NCBI GenBank assembly: GCA_963576565.1
Contig: OY755038.1
Coordinates: forward strand, 64,694,908 to 64,758,907
DNA: 64,000 bases
DNA from: Aspidapion aeneum
Lineage: Eukaryota; Arthropoda; Insecta; Coleoptera; Brentidae
Reading direction: 5' to 3'
A program made the position numbers and the translations under genes. A model generated the notes under the pieces. That model made no database searches, was not told the origin of the DNA, and was given only the letters and a program-made list of their open reading frames with translations. How positions within the stretch are numbered: the first letter of the stretch is position 1; every line of letters begins with the position of its first letter. Below are positions 1 through 10,586 of the stretch, in pieces.

Positions 1-170
1 TATACTGAGTGTAGAATTTAGTTGTATTTTAGTTACAGTCTTAGTCAAAATTTTCCTTTGCTCTTTATAAATGTTTTCTCTAAGATTCATATGGTTTGAC
101 GCCATTTTTGTAAAACATTTCTGCATTAATAAAGTTGTTTCTGAACCTGAACCTAAAAATACACACTGAA
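1..170 (+). other. Possible LINE 3' tail
   Basis: The block ends with AATAAAGTTG followed by a twice-repeated CTGAAC motif. This resembles the AATAAA-plus-short-repeat tails of Jockey/CR1-like LINEs, such as the one at 58062-58096. No coding sequence of such an element is visible because it would lie left of the window. This is a weak call resting only on tail style. Confidence 0.2.
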
Positions 171-2062
171 CTACTGCTTAAACTCGGCACAAAAGTGTTC
201 AGATGTTAACTCACACGATTTCGTTTATTCTTTTAGTCTTGGTTTTTAACCCTCGTTTATCTTCCATTTACGAAAGTGCATAACTCGTATTTATTTTATC
301 TTCTCTTTATCAAATTAATAAAGATATCAAAGTGGGCGGAGCCTCGGTTGTTACTGGTCAAACCGTGGACCTAAATATGTTTTCGTGCTATCACAACTAG
401 CTATGAGGTTCGGATTGTCCCAATATCCTCGAGAATAAACGTAAGGGAATGAAATGTTCATCTAAATGTTTCCTTCCTGTTACTGAAACCATTTGTGATG
501 CGCTTAGTTTCAGACTAAGCAGGCGCAATTCCCAGAAAATCAGAATCTAAATCGAACATTTTTTGTCATTTATACCTTACATCATCAAATCAGCCTACTA
601 AACCACCCTGTATATTAATTCATTTGACTCATTTTTTTAACATCTTAGTTTGAGACCAAGCAGAAGCGATTCCCAGAAAATCAGAATATAACCCGAACTT
701 AATCCATGGACACACTGTAGATTTGGAAATTTCCGAAAAAGTTAATCTAAATTTCCATTATTTCCTTTGTTTAATTATTTTGACATATGTCAATGTCATG
801 CGTCTTTTTTTGAATAATGTATTTCTCCATATGTACTTATATATTTTAAATATATTTATTATGTAGTTCGACGTGTTATATTATTTTATTAAACGCAATT
901 TAGAGATACTTATATAAAATTTCCTTAGTTATCAGTTTTAATCTGTAAATGGACCTTGATTGGGCGAATTTACGAACTATAATAAAACAAGGTACACTTA
1001 CATGGGCGGGAAAATAAAAAGGATTCGGATAGGGGCGGAACAGTAGATTGTTAGTCCCGGGCGGCATCTAGGGTCAACCCGAAACCAAAAATCCGCCAAT
1101 GTAAAAATTGCAGAGCTGTAAGCATGAGATGAATGTACATATACCTATTTCTCAGACTTATATTTTCGTGACAATTGCGATAGTAACAAAAAAAATTAAG
1201 AACATTAAATCCCATGGGTACAAGGTTAGGGTTAATATTAATACAGCTAATTAAAAATTAACAAGCAAAAATAAAAAGTCTGCAAACGTGCATGACAAGT
1301 AATAAAAGTATTGCATTGTATGTGTTGTTTAGGGTGATTGTTTATAAGAGCTCCTTGAAATGTATTTGTTTGAGGCAAAGGACATCGGAAAAAGTACTCT
1401 TTGTTGAAAAATTTTGATTAAAAAACAATTATTTGGTAGAAAAGAATTTATATTCACTTTGTGAAAATTCATCGATAATTTGCATTACTAGAGATGTAAA
1501 TATGCCCCAAACGTCACATTTGTCTAAGAAAATTACCAAAAACAACGGAAACACAAACACCTTCGATTAAATTAGCCATTTACATAACCAATATGAGTCT
1601 ACTAATGCACGTTGGTTTCAATCATTGGTATATTTAGTTTTAGTTTTATATTTAGTTTTTAGGTGGTCTCTAATGGTTTAAGATTTCTGAAGATACATTA
1701 AACTACTGTAATGTTACCTGCGATTAAAATATATTTATGATAATATAATCCTGAGTCATTTCACAAAAAAATATAAGTAACAAAACCATAGTGAACCAAT
1801 TTTTTTTAAATAAACTGCTATAAGTAAAAGGACTTAAAAAAAAAGATTGTACATAAATTCTGACTTCATTACCATAAAAAATCATTAAACTTTTAACGAA
1901 AAAGTAATAGATTTATTTTTGGGTATTTTTGTATAGGCTTATAAAAAAACGCTCGGACACGTCGATTTTGTTTGCGAGGGGGACTTTTTTGCATCTTGGA
2001 CACTAAATTTGGAATAGGGAATGTGATACCTTGATTTGAATATCTCTTCAATGTCTTTCTAT
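171..2062. other. Non-coding AT-rich stretch
   Basis: No frame with recognisable protein similarity was seen. The stretch holds a diverged direct duplication (listed separately), one terminal-repeat-like motif CCACCCTGTATAT near 604, and otherwise AT-rich sequence. Nothing supports a host gene here. Confidence 0.5.
502..698. repeat. Diverged direct repeat, two ~55-bp units
   Basis: Units near 502-556 and 644-698 share CTTAGTTT, an AAGCAG core and the exact string TTCCCAGAAAATCAGAAT, with scattered substitutions elsewhere. The ~87-bp spacer contains CCACCCTGTATAT, a motif like the ends of many insect DNA transposons. The pair is probably remains of a small mobile element; family unknown. Confidence 0.45.
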
Positions 2063-2530
2063 CTATTTAGCCTTCTTTGATCCAACTTTGGACATAGGTG
2101 TCCCCCAATATATTCTCCTACTTCTTTTATTTTCCCAAGGTCTCCAGTTTACAATACATTTGTTCCATCGATCATCTTTCTGTCTGATATCATGACCGGC
2201 AAATTTCCATTTTAATTTTGCTACTTCTCCTCTTACATCCCTTACTTTTGTTTTATTTCTTATCCAGTCAGTCTTTTTTCTATCTGTTAGCTTTACATGT
2301 AACATTTGTCTTTCCGTTGATCGTTGGACTTTTATTACCTTATCCATGTTTAATTTTGTAAGTGTCCAGGTCTGGTATCCATAGGTAAGTACAAGAAGGA
2401 TACATTGGTTATACACTTTCGTTTTGAGTTACTGACGTTTTTTAAAAAAAAATTAGTATGTAGCTTATCTTACCGAATGCTGCCCAGGCCAATCTTACTC
2501 ATCTCTTGGTGTTCTAACGCCGCCATTCCC
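2063..2530 (-). pseudogene. RTE-type LINE, C-terminal remnant
   Basis: A 117-residue open segment has the carboxyl-terminal signature of insect RTE-type endonuclease/reverse transcriptase proteins: LTYGYQTWTLTK, then QRSTERQML, a DRKKTDWIRNKTKVRDV block, and the KWKFAGHDIRQKDDRW motif (usually WAGH). The preceding part is readable on the same strand at about 2440-2510 as WAAFGKISYIL, but behind stop codons and a frame break. Endonuclease and catalytic RT motifs are absent, so this is a 5'-truncated, dead 3' piece. In a live element this region follows the RT domain in a single polyprotein that copies the element's RNA at the target site. Confidence 0.75.
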
Positions 2531-2880
2531 CAGCAGTCCAGCTGTTTAATTTCGTAAACGTCAACGAAACTATGAAATTCCCCAGATAAACAAACAATCA
2601 AAAGTTTTAATGTGATTTTTCCAAAACCTGTGATCTTAAATTCCAATTACGATGTCCAGATAATGCGATGTGCGTAGTGTCCACAGTAATTCGATGGAAT
2701 GTCTCCTTTTAAGGTAACTTCCTAGACACTATATAACCTCCAAACCTAGCTCTATAAAATACCCTTAATTTGTGTACAGAAAGACGAGTCGAAGAGCCTT
2801 GATTATCCACCTAAACAAACAAATATGTAACGTTGCCTTAAACGTAAAAATGACACGTTACAATGTCAAGGACAAATCGA
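2531..2880. other. No gene seen
   Basis: This segment lies between the RTE remnant and the truncation point of BEL element 1. No frame or repeat structure was recognised. Confidence 0.4.
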
Positions 2881-5405
2881 AGTAAATCAGCAAGGAGCGT
2901 AGCTCCCAATAGCTCCAGTCAAGGAATCGAAACTGTTTTGAGTGGGGCTACCTTGCTTTTTGCAATAACAAGGGAAGATTTGATTTCGTTTAATAATTCG
3001 ATACGTAGATATATAGCGCATGCGTAGCCGCGCTCTGAAGCGTCGCAAAATGCTAAAATTTGGCAACGTTGTATGTTAGATGAAAAAATGTATCTAGGGA
3101 GAGAAATCTCCGATAAACTAGCAAACTGTGAGTTAAATTGTAACCAAGTTTCGCAGATGTGGGGTGGGAGTTGATCATCCCAATCGATTTTTTGCTTCCA
3201 GAGTTCTTGCATTATTGATTTTGCGAGAAGAGTTACTGGCGATATGTATCCGCAAGGATCGTATATTTTAGCAATTGCAGAGAGGATTTTACGTTTTGTT
3301 AACGGACTATTATCTTGATTGCATTTATATGAAAATGTGTCTGACGAAGGGTTCCACTGCAGCCCTAAGATCTTAATACTAGAAGGTGGTTCCTTATCGA
3401 AAGATATAGGAACTTGACAATCTGAAGGAGACAATGATGATAGCAATCTTGGGTCATTGCTTGCCCACTTACGTAGTTCAAACCCACCGGATTTTAGCAA
3501 GCCAATCAGCTCTTTTTGTAGCGCTTGCGCAGAAGACAAATCAGAACTGCCCGTACAGACATCGTCCATGAAAACGTCTTGAAGAACTACTTTTGCAGCA
3601 TTTGGATACTTATTTTTCTCTTGAAAGGCTAACTCTCGTAAGGTTCTGATTGCTAAGAAAGGGCTTGAAGTGAGTCCGAAAACAACAGTATTTAAACGAT
3701 ATTCTTTTAGGGATTCATTGGGGTGGAAACGCTACAATAAACGCTGATAGTCTCTATGTTCGGGTACTAAATTGATTTGCAAAAACATTTTTTGAACATC
3801 ACTAAGAATTGCTATAGAATGAAAACGAAACCTTAATAAAATAGTTGTAATATCTGCATGAAGTTTAGGGCCTGGTAAGAGAGTCTCATTTAAGCTATAA
3901 TTCTTGCTTCCAATTGAAGATCCGTTAAATACAATTCTTAAACGCGTGCTTGTACTATCGGGTTTTAGTACTCCGTGATGTGGTAAATATGAAACATTCA
4001 TTGATTTCGGTTCATTATTTGAAATAAGACTCATGTGTCCGTTTTTTAAATATTCTAGCATAAAATCTGAATACATGGAATACATTTCAGGATTTTTAAG
4101 AAGTCTAGATTCTATTGAAGTGAAGCAACGGTAAGCTCTAGAAAACGTGTCACCTAAGTCGGCTTCAGAGTGCCTAAAAGGTAAAGCTACCATGAATCGT
4201 CCCGTGCTATCACGTGATACCGTATTTTGATAAATTTCCTCAGCTTTTTTCTCATCTGGGGATAAATAGCTTTTTTGAGGAATCGATTCAAGCTCCCAGA
4301 ACTTCCTAAGAGTCAAGTCTAGAGAGTTATCGAAAGCGGTAAAGTAGTTTTCGATTTTTAAAGGATTGGATTGATAAGATATGTTTTGTTCGACTCTGCC
4401 TAACAACATCCATCCCAGCTCGGTCTCTAGGGCGACTGGTTGACCTTGACACCCAGAAATACGACCTGATTTAATAATTTGGGAATAAATCTCAGCGCCT
4501 AGAAGTAGATCAACAGGGGCTGGTTTGTAGAAGATGGGGTCGCCTAGTTTAATGTTTGAAAGATAATTCCAATTTTTTGGATTAATTTGGACACTAGGTA
4601 AAGAAGAGCATAATCTTTGAACGACTAAACCGTTAAAGGAAAATGTGGGATCAGTTTTTCCAACTGGACGAATAGTGCATTGCGTCATACCTTTTGTTGA
4701 AGAAGAAGATTGATTTATTCCTAGAATAGGAACAGATAATTTTTTCCTAGATAAACCTAACCTATTTAAGCAGTTTTTGCTGGTAAAAGAGGCTTCGCTG
4801 GCGTTGTCTAGGACGGCTCTCACTACTTGATAGTTCCCGCGTGCATCGAGGATTTCTACAATAGTGGTAGACAATAGTACTGTGTTTTGACAGTTTGGGG
4901 TGATTGAGGTATAACAGTTGGTTTGGTTAGGTTGTTGTCGAGATGTATTTTGCGTTAATTGTTGATTTTGTTGCGAAGTAGAAGGATATTGACTTTGATT
5001 GATTTGTTGTTGAGATTGATCTTGAATTGGTTGCATTTGTGACTTAAAATTATATTGATTAGAATGCTGCATGCTAGTTAAGATTGGGTTAATATTCTGC
5101 TGAATATTTTTATCATAGAAAGGTATTTGATTTGAATCGATATTATTAGGATATATACTATAATTTGATTGTTGATTTTGCGTTGGTGACTGAATACTTG
5201 AAATAAATGAAGAAGTTTGCATGTTAGGTTGGGCTGGGTTAAATCGAGTTGTGACGTCATATAATAAACTATGGTGACGTAACCCGCAGGATTTGCAATT
5301 AAAAGGCGATAAGCAATCTTTTAAAAGAAAATGATTTGATCTTAAACAGTTGCCACATATATTATTTTGTCTCACGAAAGCGAGACGATCAGCTGGAGTT
5401 TTTTG
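2881..5405 (-). pseudogene. pol: BEL/Pao protease and reverse transcriptase, element 1
   Basis: After the stop near 5402 the frame runs almost unbroken to 3732. It has paired zinc knuckles (CGNCLRSNHFLLKDC and CKSCGLRHHSLL) near residues 6-35, a Q/N/S-rich linker to about residue 160, then a DUF1758-type aspartic protease with LDNASEASFTS where the catalytic aspartate is expected, and the RT fingers (LRIVFNGSS). A TAG at 3729-3731 replaces the tryptophan seen in element 2. The frame then continues into the RT palm, with MDDVC as the catalytic motif at about 3560, and into RNase H (FCDASERGYA). A TGA replaces an arginine codon just past 2919, and homology ends at about 2881. RNase H is incomplete and integrase is absent. 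Confidence 0.88.
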
Positions 5406-6526
5406 TAAAAAAACTTAGCATTGAGAAAAAGGATGTACCGAAAGGTTACATAACTTGCATTGTTTTGATATTTTTGTTTGAAAGTTGCTTTGATTATGAT
5501 TATTAAAGTTTGGTAAAATTTGTTGTTTTTGTGGTATGCCTGCCATAAAGGAGTTTTTGAAATTATTGTTATTATATGAATTTGGTTTTGAACTATTGTA
5601 GTTACCAGATCCAAAACTTCTAGATTTTTTTTCCATATTTGATACTGAAGGCTGAAAATACTGAACCGATTCTAGTGCTTGGCACTGTTTTTCTAAAAAC
5701 TCATATAGATCGGTGTAACTAGGAATTTCCTTTTCAGTATGGCAAACCTCAAAGGCTGATCTAGTGGGAGTATCTATTTTTCCCAGCAATAAATTAAACA
5801 ACGGAAACTGCCAATCTTTTGTATTAAATTCTAAGGCATTCAGGGCCTCTAGATTTTCAGTAAACGTGTCCAAAATATTTCTAAGATCTTTAGAGCTCTG
5901 ATTTGATTTCATGGAGGAAACATGCACAATGGAATTCCAATATGACGTAGCTAAAATGCGCTTATTGTTGTACCTTTTTTGTAGGTTTGAAAAGGCAATT
6001 AAATAGTTACTATCAGTAACTGGTAACGACTTTACCAAATTTAATGGTTCACCCTGCAATAAAGTAATTAAATACCGAGATTTTGAGGCATTCGATAGTG
6101 CAGGATTTTTGTCTATTATGCTTGAAAAAAGATCTAGAAAAGTCGGCCATTTTAGCATTGAGCCCGTAAAAACCGGAATTGAAGGTTTAACATTTTCAAA
6201 ACTATGACTGGTGGGAGTAGGCGCAGATGATTGCGGCCTAGAAGTGCCTGGAATTGGAAATAACTTACAAAATATTGCTTTTGCTTGAAAATAAAAAGTG
6301 TATCTTCCGCATCGAAATCTTTATCGTCGGTCAGCAACCCAATCAATTCGTTATGGAGATGTTTAAACTCAAAATATTGATCTTCCAAAGTTTCAAAAGC
6401 AATTTGAAAGATAGGGCGCTCGGCTTCATCATCCTTGACTTTTACCGCCAAAGTATAGATTTCAGTGATCCTAGTCAAAGCGATTTTTCTTTTTCTAGTA
6501 AATGTTTTTAATTCTGCATCCCCCAT
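5406..6526 (-). pseudogene. gag: BEL/Pao gag region, element 1
   Basis: The start at 6526 (MGDAELKTFTRKRK) is preferred because it lies ~500 nt after the primer-binding site and aligns with the start of the element 2 gag at 55670. The N-terminal segment is helical and charged. A frameshift around 6255-6270 moves the reading into the next frame, which carries the DUF1759-type capsid-like region (LKWPTFLDLF, then GEPLNLVKSLPV, RYNNKRILATSYWNSI and LEALNALEFNTKDW). This is followed by an S/N/Q-rich linker and a first cysteine/histidine motif (CKLCNLSVHPFSQC), directly before an in-frame stop near 5402. In live elements the product assembles cytoplasmic virus-like particles. The single frameshift and single stop suggest relatively recent inactivation. 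Confidence 0.85.
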
Positions 6527-7002
6527 TTTGATTGGTAAGTATTTTTTTTGTATTGACTTGGTTTTAAATTATTGAAACAAATTTTAAAACAGTTTTTGAG
6601 TTTTGGATTTTTTGTATTTGGTTACTTGGATTTTGATTTATTTAAACACTTTTATTTTTTGCACTTTACCGCACTAAGTATGTTTAAAATCGCGAAAACG
6701 CGAAACCGAAAGGCGATATTTGATAGAAGATTTGTATTTTATTTTTGCATTAAATCAAATTTTGAAAACACAAAATTCCCGAATAAATAAATGCATTAAA
6801 TTTATCGATAGTAGGTAGTAAACAAGACTGACCGTGGAGTTTTTATTTTAAATTTAGGAGGCCACACACACACACACATACGTAGGTATCAAGGAAACTC
6901 GATTACCTACAACTAAAACTGTACGCCGTTTGATAAGAATGAAGCCTAATATGGCGTTCAAGAAAAATTAGAATATTTTTAAAAACGCTTTTTCATAGCC
7001 TA

Positions 7003-7021
7003 GATGCGGCTCGGAGGTCCA
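7003..7021 (-). promoter_or_regulatory. Primer-binding site, BEL element 1
   Basis: On the minus strand the sequence beginning TGGACCTCCGAGCCG follows the LTR after a TTTTA spacer. From general knowledge of animal tRNA-Tyr (3' end ...GGCTCGAAGGA plus CCA), it is a close though imperfect complement. tRNA-Tyr as the primer is therefore likely but inferred. Confidence 0.55.
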
Positions 7022-7026
7022 TAAAA

Positions 7027-7417
7027 TGTAATGGATAGGGTGAATAGATTTTCTTCTTTAATTCATAGCGGACTGTAACTTTCTTTAGGTGTAATTTTCT
7101 TATTTAATATTTCTTGATCGCGCAACTATACAAAAGCAATAGAAAAAATGGCACCTACCTTTTGATGGCTATTTCTCTGCTTGCGGGCCCGCTCTGGAAG
7201 TAGTCTCACGTTCAGTCTTTGTATTGAGGATGGTAGCACTTAATAACTAAGGTTTTTATGTTTAATAGTTAATTTTCGAAAGAAAATTAGTCTTCGAAAG
7301 AAGAGAATGATTTTTCACGAGTTCACGTGTTTTTTCGCCTGATAGAATGTGTCATTTCATGCGCCTTTTGCGCATGTCCTTAGCACCCGCGTTGTTTCGA
7401 CGGCGCAAGGTGCCACA
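7027..7417 (-). repeat. 5' LTR of BEL element 1
   Basis: On the minus strand this 391-bp block starts TGTGGCACC and ends CCATTACA. It has the TG...CA form of an LTR and sits five bases before a candidate primer-binding site. A splice-donor-like AAAAG|GTAGGTGCC lies 132 nt before its 3' end, at nearly the same distance as in the LTRs of elements 2 and 3. The partner LTR was lost, so the edges are inferred from layout rather than from a pair. Confidence 0.6.
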
Positions 7418-7753
7418 ATTTGAATTTGTATGGCTGATTATTTTTGAGGCGAAATAGATAAATTATAAATAAAATAAAACTAAAGAAAATTGCAGTAACA
7501 AAGGGTCATCTAGCTTTATTTCACGAATATGAAAGCTATAGCATAGTCGAGGGCTTAGAGCAGCAATCAGGTAACTAGTGTTTTGATAACAAGTAAAAAT
7601 AAAGAAAGACAAATTATAAAAAGAAAAAGTAAAGAAAAATTATAGAGGTCAGTTTAATGCCTTGGTCGAGTTAATACCCTGACAATTTCTCGTTCTTGTA
7701 TTAAGACACCACACACATGCATAGATAGAAGTTTGCCGTAAATTTGTGTATGA

Positions 7754-7824
7754 TCTTTGGTGGCTTAATGAGATAGCGTTTGCGTAAAGAGCAAGAGATT
7801 CCGGGTCGAGTCCCGGCCGAAGAC
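7754..7824 (+). tRNA. tRNA-like sequence (pseudo-tRNA or SINE head)
   Basis: The 71 bases fold into a cloverleaf. The seven-base acceptor arms TCTTTGG and CCGAAGA pair with one G-U. An A-box-like TGGCTTAATG and a GCT/AGC D stem follow. The anticodon stem is TTTGC/GCAAG with a seven-base loop GTAAAGA (apparent anticodon AAA). The T stem CCGGG/CCCGG encloses only a six-base loop, one base short of normal. A T run follows within 20 bases. The odd anticodon and short T loop argue against a working tRNA; a pseudogene or the head of a tRNA-derived SINE is more likely. Confidence 0.5.
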
Positions 7825-8684
7825 AAACTTTTTATATATTTTTTTTAAGTTTATTTGTTGTTTATAGTTGTAGATCCTTGCATTATTTGCAATTTGGTAT
7901 TTCAAAAGTGTTTTAATAGTTTTGAAATAATGGCGATTAAAAATTGTCGCTAGACGAAAACGTCTATTAATAATGCCAATAAATTGTTTTAGGTGTTTTT
8001 TGCATATATTATAGCATCAGGGTTTATTTTCAAATTACATACTAGAATATTTTAACTTTGTAAGATATTTACATACAAAATTATTTTTTTATTAAATTTT
8101 GCTAACAAATACCCACTTAAAAATGATTTGGTTATTAAATGTTGCAGTTACGTTGTTGTTGTTCCAACATATCGCACCCTTAAATCTAAAGAGACGCATC
8201 TCAAAAATTTTGAAAATGAGTTTATGCAACAAAAATGCATTCAAATGTCGTTTTTAACTAACTAAGATCACAAAATTTTACTTTGTTTACAATTTTTTGA
8301 GAATTATGAAAAACTTTTGTTTATAAGTTCAAATATGAGCTAAAAAGACACTTTGTAAATATTTTTATTGCAGGGACACATTGAAAAATATCATTTATTC
8401 AAGTTACGTTCATTTAATTAAATGCAGTTTGTTATGGAAAATTATAAAAACTCTTTATTCAGTTTTTAAAGTACACAAAATTACAATATTCTACTGTGTG
8501 TAAGTTATTAATAAGAGTATTATCCTAAACCTGTAAACTAAACTAAAGATTCATAGATATTCATGGTGATATTGGGTAGGTACCTATAATTTTTTTGTTA
8601 CATGATTCTTTTAAATTTTGCATGTTTTCTCGACTAATAGATATGGGCCTTGAATATGGTTCGACCAAAACAGCGTCTTTAGAC
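7825..8684. other. No gene seen
   Basis: AT-rich sequence between the tRNA-like segment and the inferred LTR of BEL element 3. No coding frame or clear repeat was recognised. Confidence 0.4.
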
Positions 8685-9166
8685 TGTGTTGCCCGTTGCG
8701 TAAGTCTTACTACTTGTATTTTTTTTTAAATTTTATGTGTGTTTATGAATGAAATTTTGAACGTTCCCGGCCTGTTTTATTCATTTTGTTTTTTTTTGCT
8801 AAATTTGGCATTGAATCGCTCACATGTGAGTTATTTTGACATGACAAATGACATTGGGCGCAATTTCCGCTCCCCCGAGAGAGTGGGGGACATTCGCTTA
8901 GAATCCGTGCAAGATAACGTGCACATGTGTGAGAGCTCCTCAAAAAATAGGACTTTCCAGGGCGGCCGCCGCAAGAAAACGATCTTCAAGAGTGACAAAA
9001 CGACCAACAAACAATGGTAAGTCATTTGTGACGCATTTGAAATTTTTGATTTTTACCTATTAATTTATTTTGATAACTTTTGTGCCAAAAATTCCAAAGT
9101 TACATTCATAGAGTTTTTACCGGTCCTTCCCATTATAGTTTTGTGTTTTACCCCATTGCTGCTACA
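8685..9166 (+). repeat. Inferred 5' LTR of BEL element 3
   Basis: A TG...CA block (TGTGTTGCCC to GCTACA) lies just before a tRNA-Tyr-like primer-binding site. The splice donor ATG|GTAAGT sits 150 nt before its end, matching the layout in the LTR of element 2. No partner copy is present, so the left edge especially is uncertain. Confidence 0.4.
9017..9022 (+). promoter_or_regulatory. Splice-donor-like site in LTR, BEL element 3
   Basis: ATG|GTAAGT matches the animal 5' splice-site consensus well. A matching acceptor candidate with a long pyrimidine tract (CAACTTTTTTTAAG) ends at 9910, 15 bases before the possible gag ATG at 9925. Use of this intron would remove the primer-binding site from a gag mRNA. 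This is inferred from motifs only. Confidence 0.4.
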
Positions 9167-9174
9167 TATCTATT

Positions 9175-9192
9175 TGGTCTTCGACCCGAATA
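9175..9192 (+). promoter_or_regulatory. Primer-binding site, BEL element 3
   Basis: TGGTCTTCGACCCGAATA resembles the complement of the tRNA-Tyr 3' end with a one-base deletion, and lies eight bases after the inferred LTR end. It agrees in type with the sites of elements 1 and 2. Confidence 0.45.
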
Positions 9193-9973
9193 TTTTGTAC
9201 CGGTTCGTGGATTACAGTCATTATTAATTATTAATTTTATTCTCAGCAAAAAAAAAACGTGTAAACGACTTGTGTTTCGTTCCGAAAAAAAGCCGACAAA
9301 AAATAGCTTTTCTTTCGGGTCTGTTCACAGATTAGTAAAGAATACGGTTTGTTGGTTATTGGGACAGGCGTTGGCAAAGTCGCATTGTCACCGGTCAGTT
9401 GTCAGTGAAACAGCTGTTTTTGTAAACAATAAAAATTTTCAAGTTTTCAAAAAAGTTTTTTGATTTTTTCGGGCAGCGAACGGCATTTTGGGCCGGTCAA
9501 ATACCCAAACGTGTAGTGAAAAGGTGTTTTTATTATTATAACCTTAATTGCATATTGTGTGTCTTTTTTTTCCGCATGGAAAAAAGTGCGAAAATTTTGA
9601 AAATTTTTAGTGTTTTCTTGCGGTTTATGTCCTACAAAAATTGTTTAACGATGTATGCTTTGTGACGCATCATTGTACCTACGTAATTGAGATTTGTTCG
9701 TGATACTTTCCACGAAAATACCTTGTGAGGATTTCTCCAAAAAATTTTGTTTTTTTTGCGGTTTTCGGCCGATCACTTATAGAAAGCACAGTGTGACCTC
9801 GGTGTCGTTTGGAGACAGACCAATTAGAGTGAAAAGGGTTCTTTTTTCGCGTTGTGTGGCGAAAAAATTGGTAAATTGAGCCCCTTTTTTTCCACTCAAC
9901 TTTTTTTAAGTTCCATTTATTGCAATGTCGGAAGGACATTTATGAGTTAAATTAATAAAAAAGAGAGAAGTTT

Positions 9974-10000
9974 ATAATAATAATAATAATAATAAATACA
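9974..10000 (-). repeat. (TTA)n tail of LINE
   Basis: Eight or so TAA/TTA units lie at the 3' end of the LINE on the minus strand. Short microsatellite tails of this kind mark the 3' ends of several LINE clades. Confidence 0.6.
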
Positions 10001-10586
10001 TTTATTTGCAACAAAACTATACAATACATTTATATTAATAATTTAAATAAAATAAATAAATGAAAAAGTTGCAAAAAGGAGTCGAAAACAGCAGAGCTGA
10101 TCAAAGTTCGACCCCTTGCTTTTTTAATTGTTACACGCATAAAAAACATAAATTTAATTTTAATTACCTACCTGTACATTTAAAAAAAAAACTATATATA
10201 TCTTAAAGGTACAAAAATGTTCAACTATAAAGAAGAAGTTTAACTATAAGGAAGAAGTTTGGTCACTTATCCGATTAGGAATATTAAAAAAAAAGTTAAC
10301 AAAAATTTATAAAAACAAAAACAAACAAGAGAGTATGCAAAAGAAAAAAAAAGTTATTGTTGTAATAGCTCTTGTTTAATAAATCTTTTAAACAATAATT
10401 GACTTAGTGGTCTTGCTTTTTTTTGGGATTGAGTTGTATAATTTGCATATGTTATATTGAAAAGACCTTTCAAAAAATGTGGTGCGATGAACAGGGGTTA
10501 CAATCCTACCCCGCAAGCGGGAACCGAGGCCATAGTGTTCAGAGCGGAATTTAACTTTATCATAAAGATAGTTTGGTTGTTTGTTC

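Larger units (their letters stand above)
2881..7417 (-). mobile_element. BEL/Pao LTR retrotransposon, element 1 (3'-truncated)
   Basis: Read on the minus strand the order is LTR (7417-7027), primer-binding site, ~500-nt leader, gag from 6526, zinc knuckles, aspartic protease, reverse transcriptase and the start of RNase H. Similarity to element 2 stops abruptly at about 2881, so the rest of RNase H, the integrase and the 3' LTR are gone. Decay is mild: one frameshift near 6260 in gag and three in-frame stops (about 5402-5404, 3729-3731 and just past 2919). No target-site duplication can be tested because one end is missing. The element shares domain order and clear protein similarity with elements 2 and 3, but its LTR is unrelated in sequence. 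Confidence 0.9.

Noticed and set aside
7754..7824. Functional tRNA-Phe gene
   Set aside because: The apparent anticodon AAA is unusual and the T loop is one base short. Kept only as tRNA-like.
8739..9463. Overlapping open frames on both strands
   Set aside because: They lie in the inferred LTR and leader of BEL element 3. They have no domain-like pattern and low-complexity F/K-rich composition, so they are chance frames.
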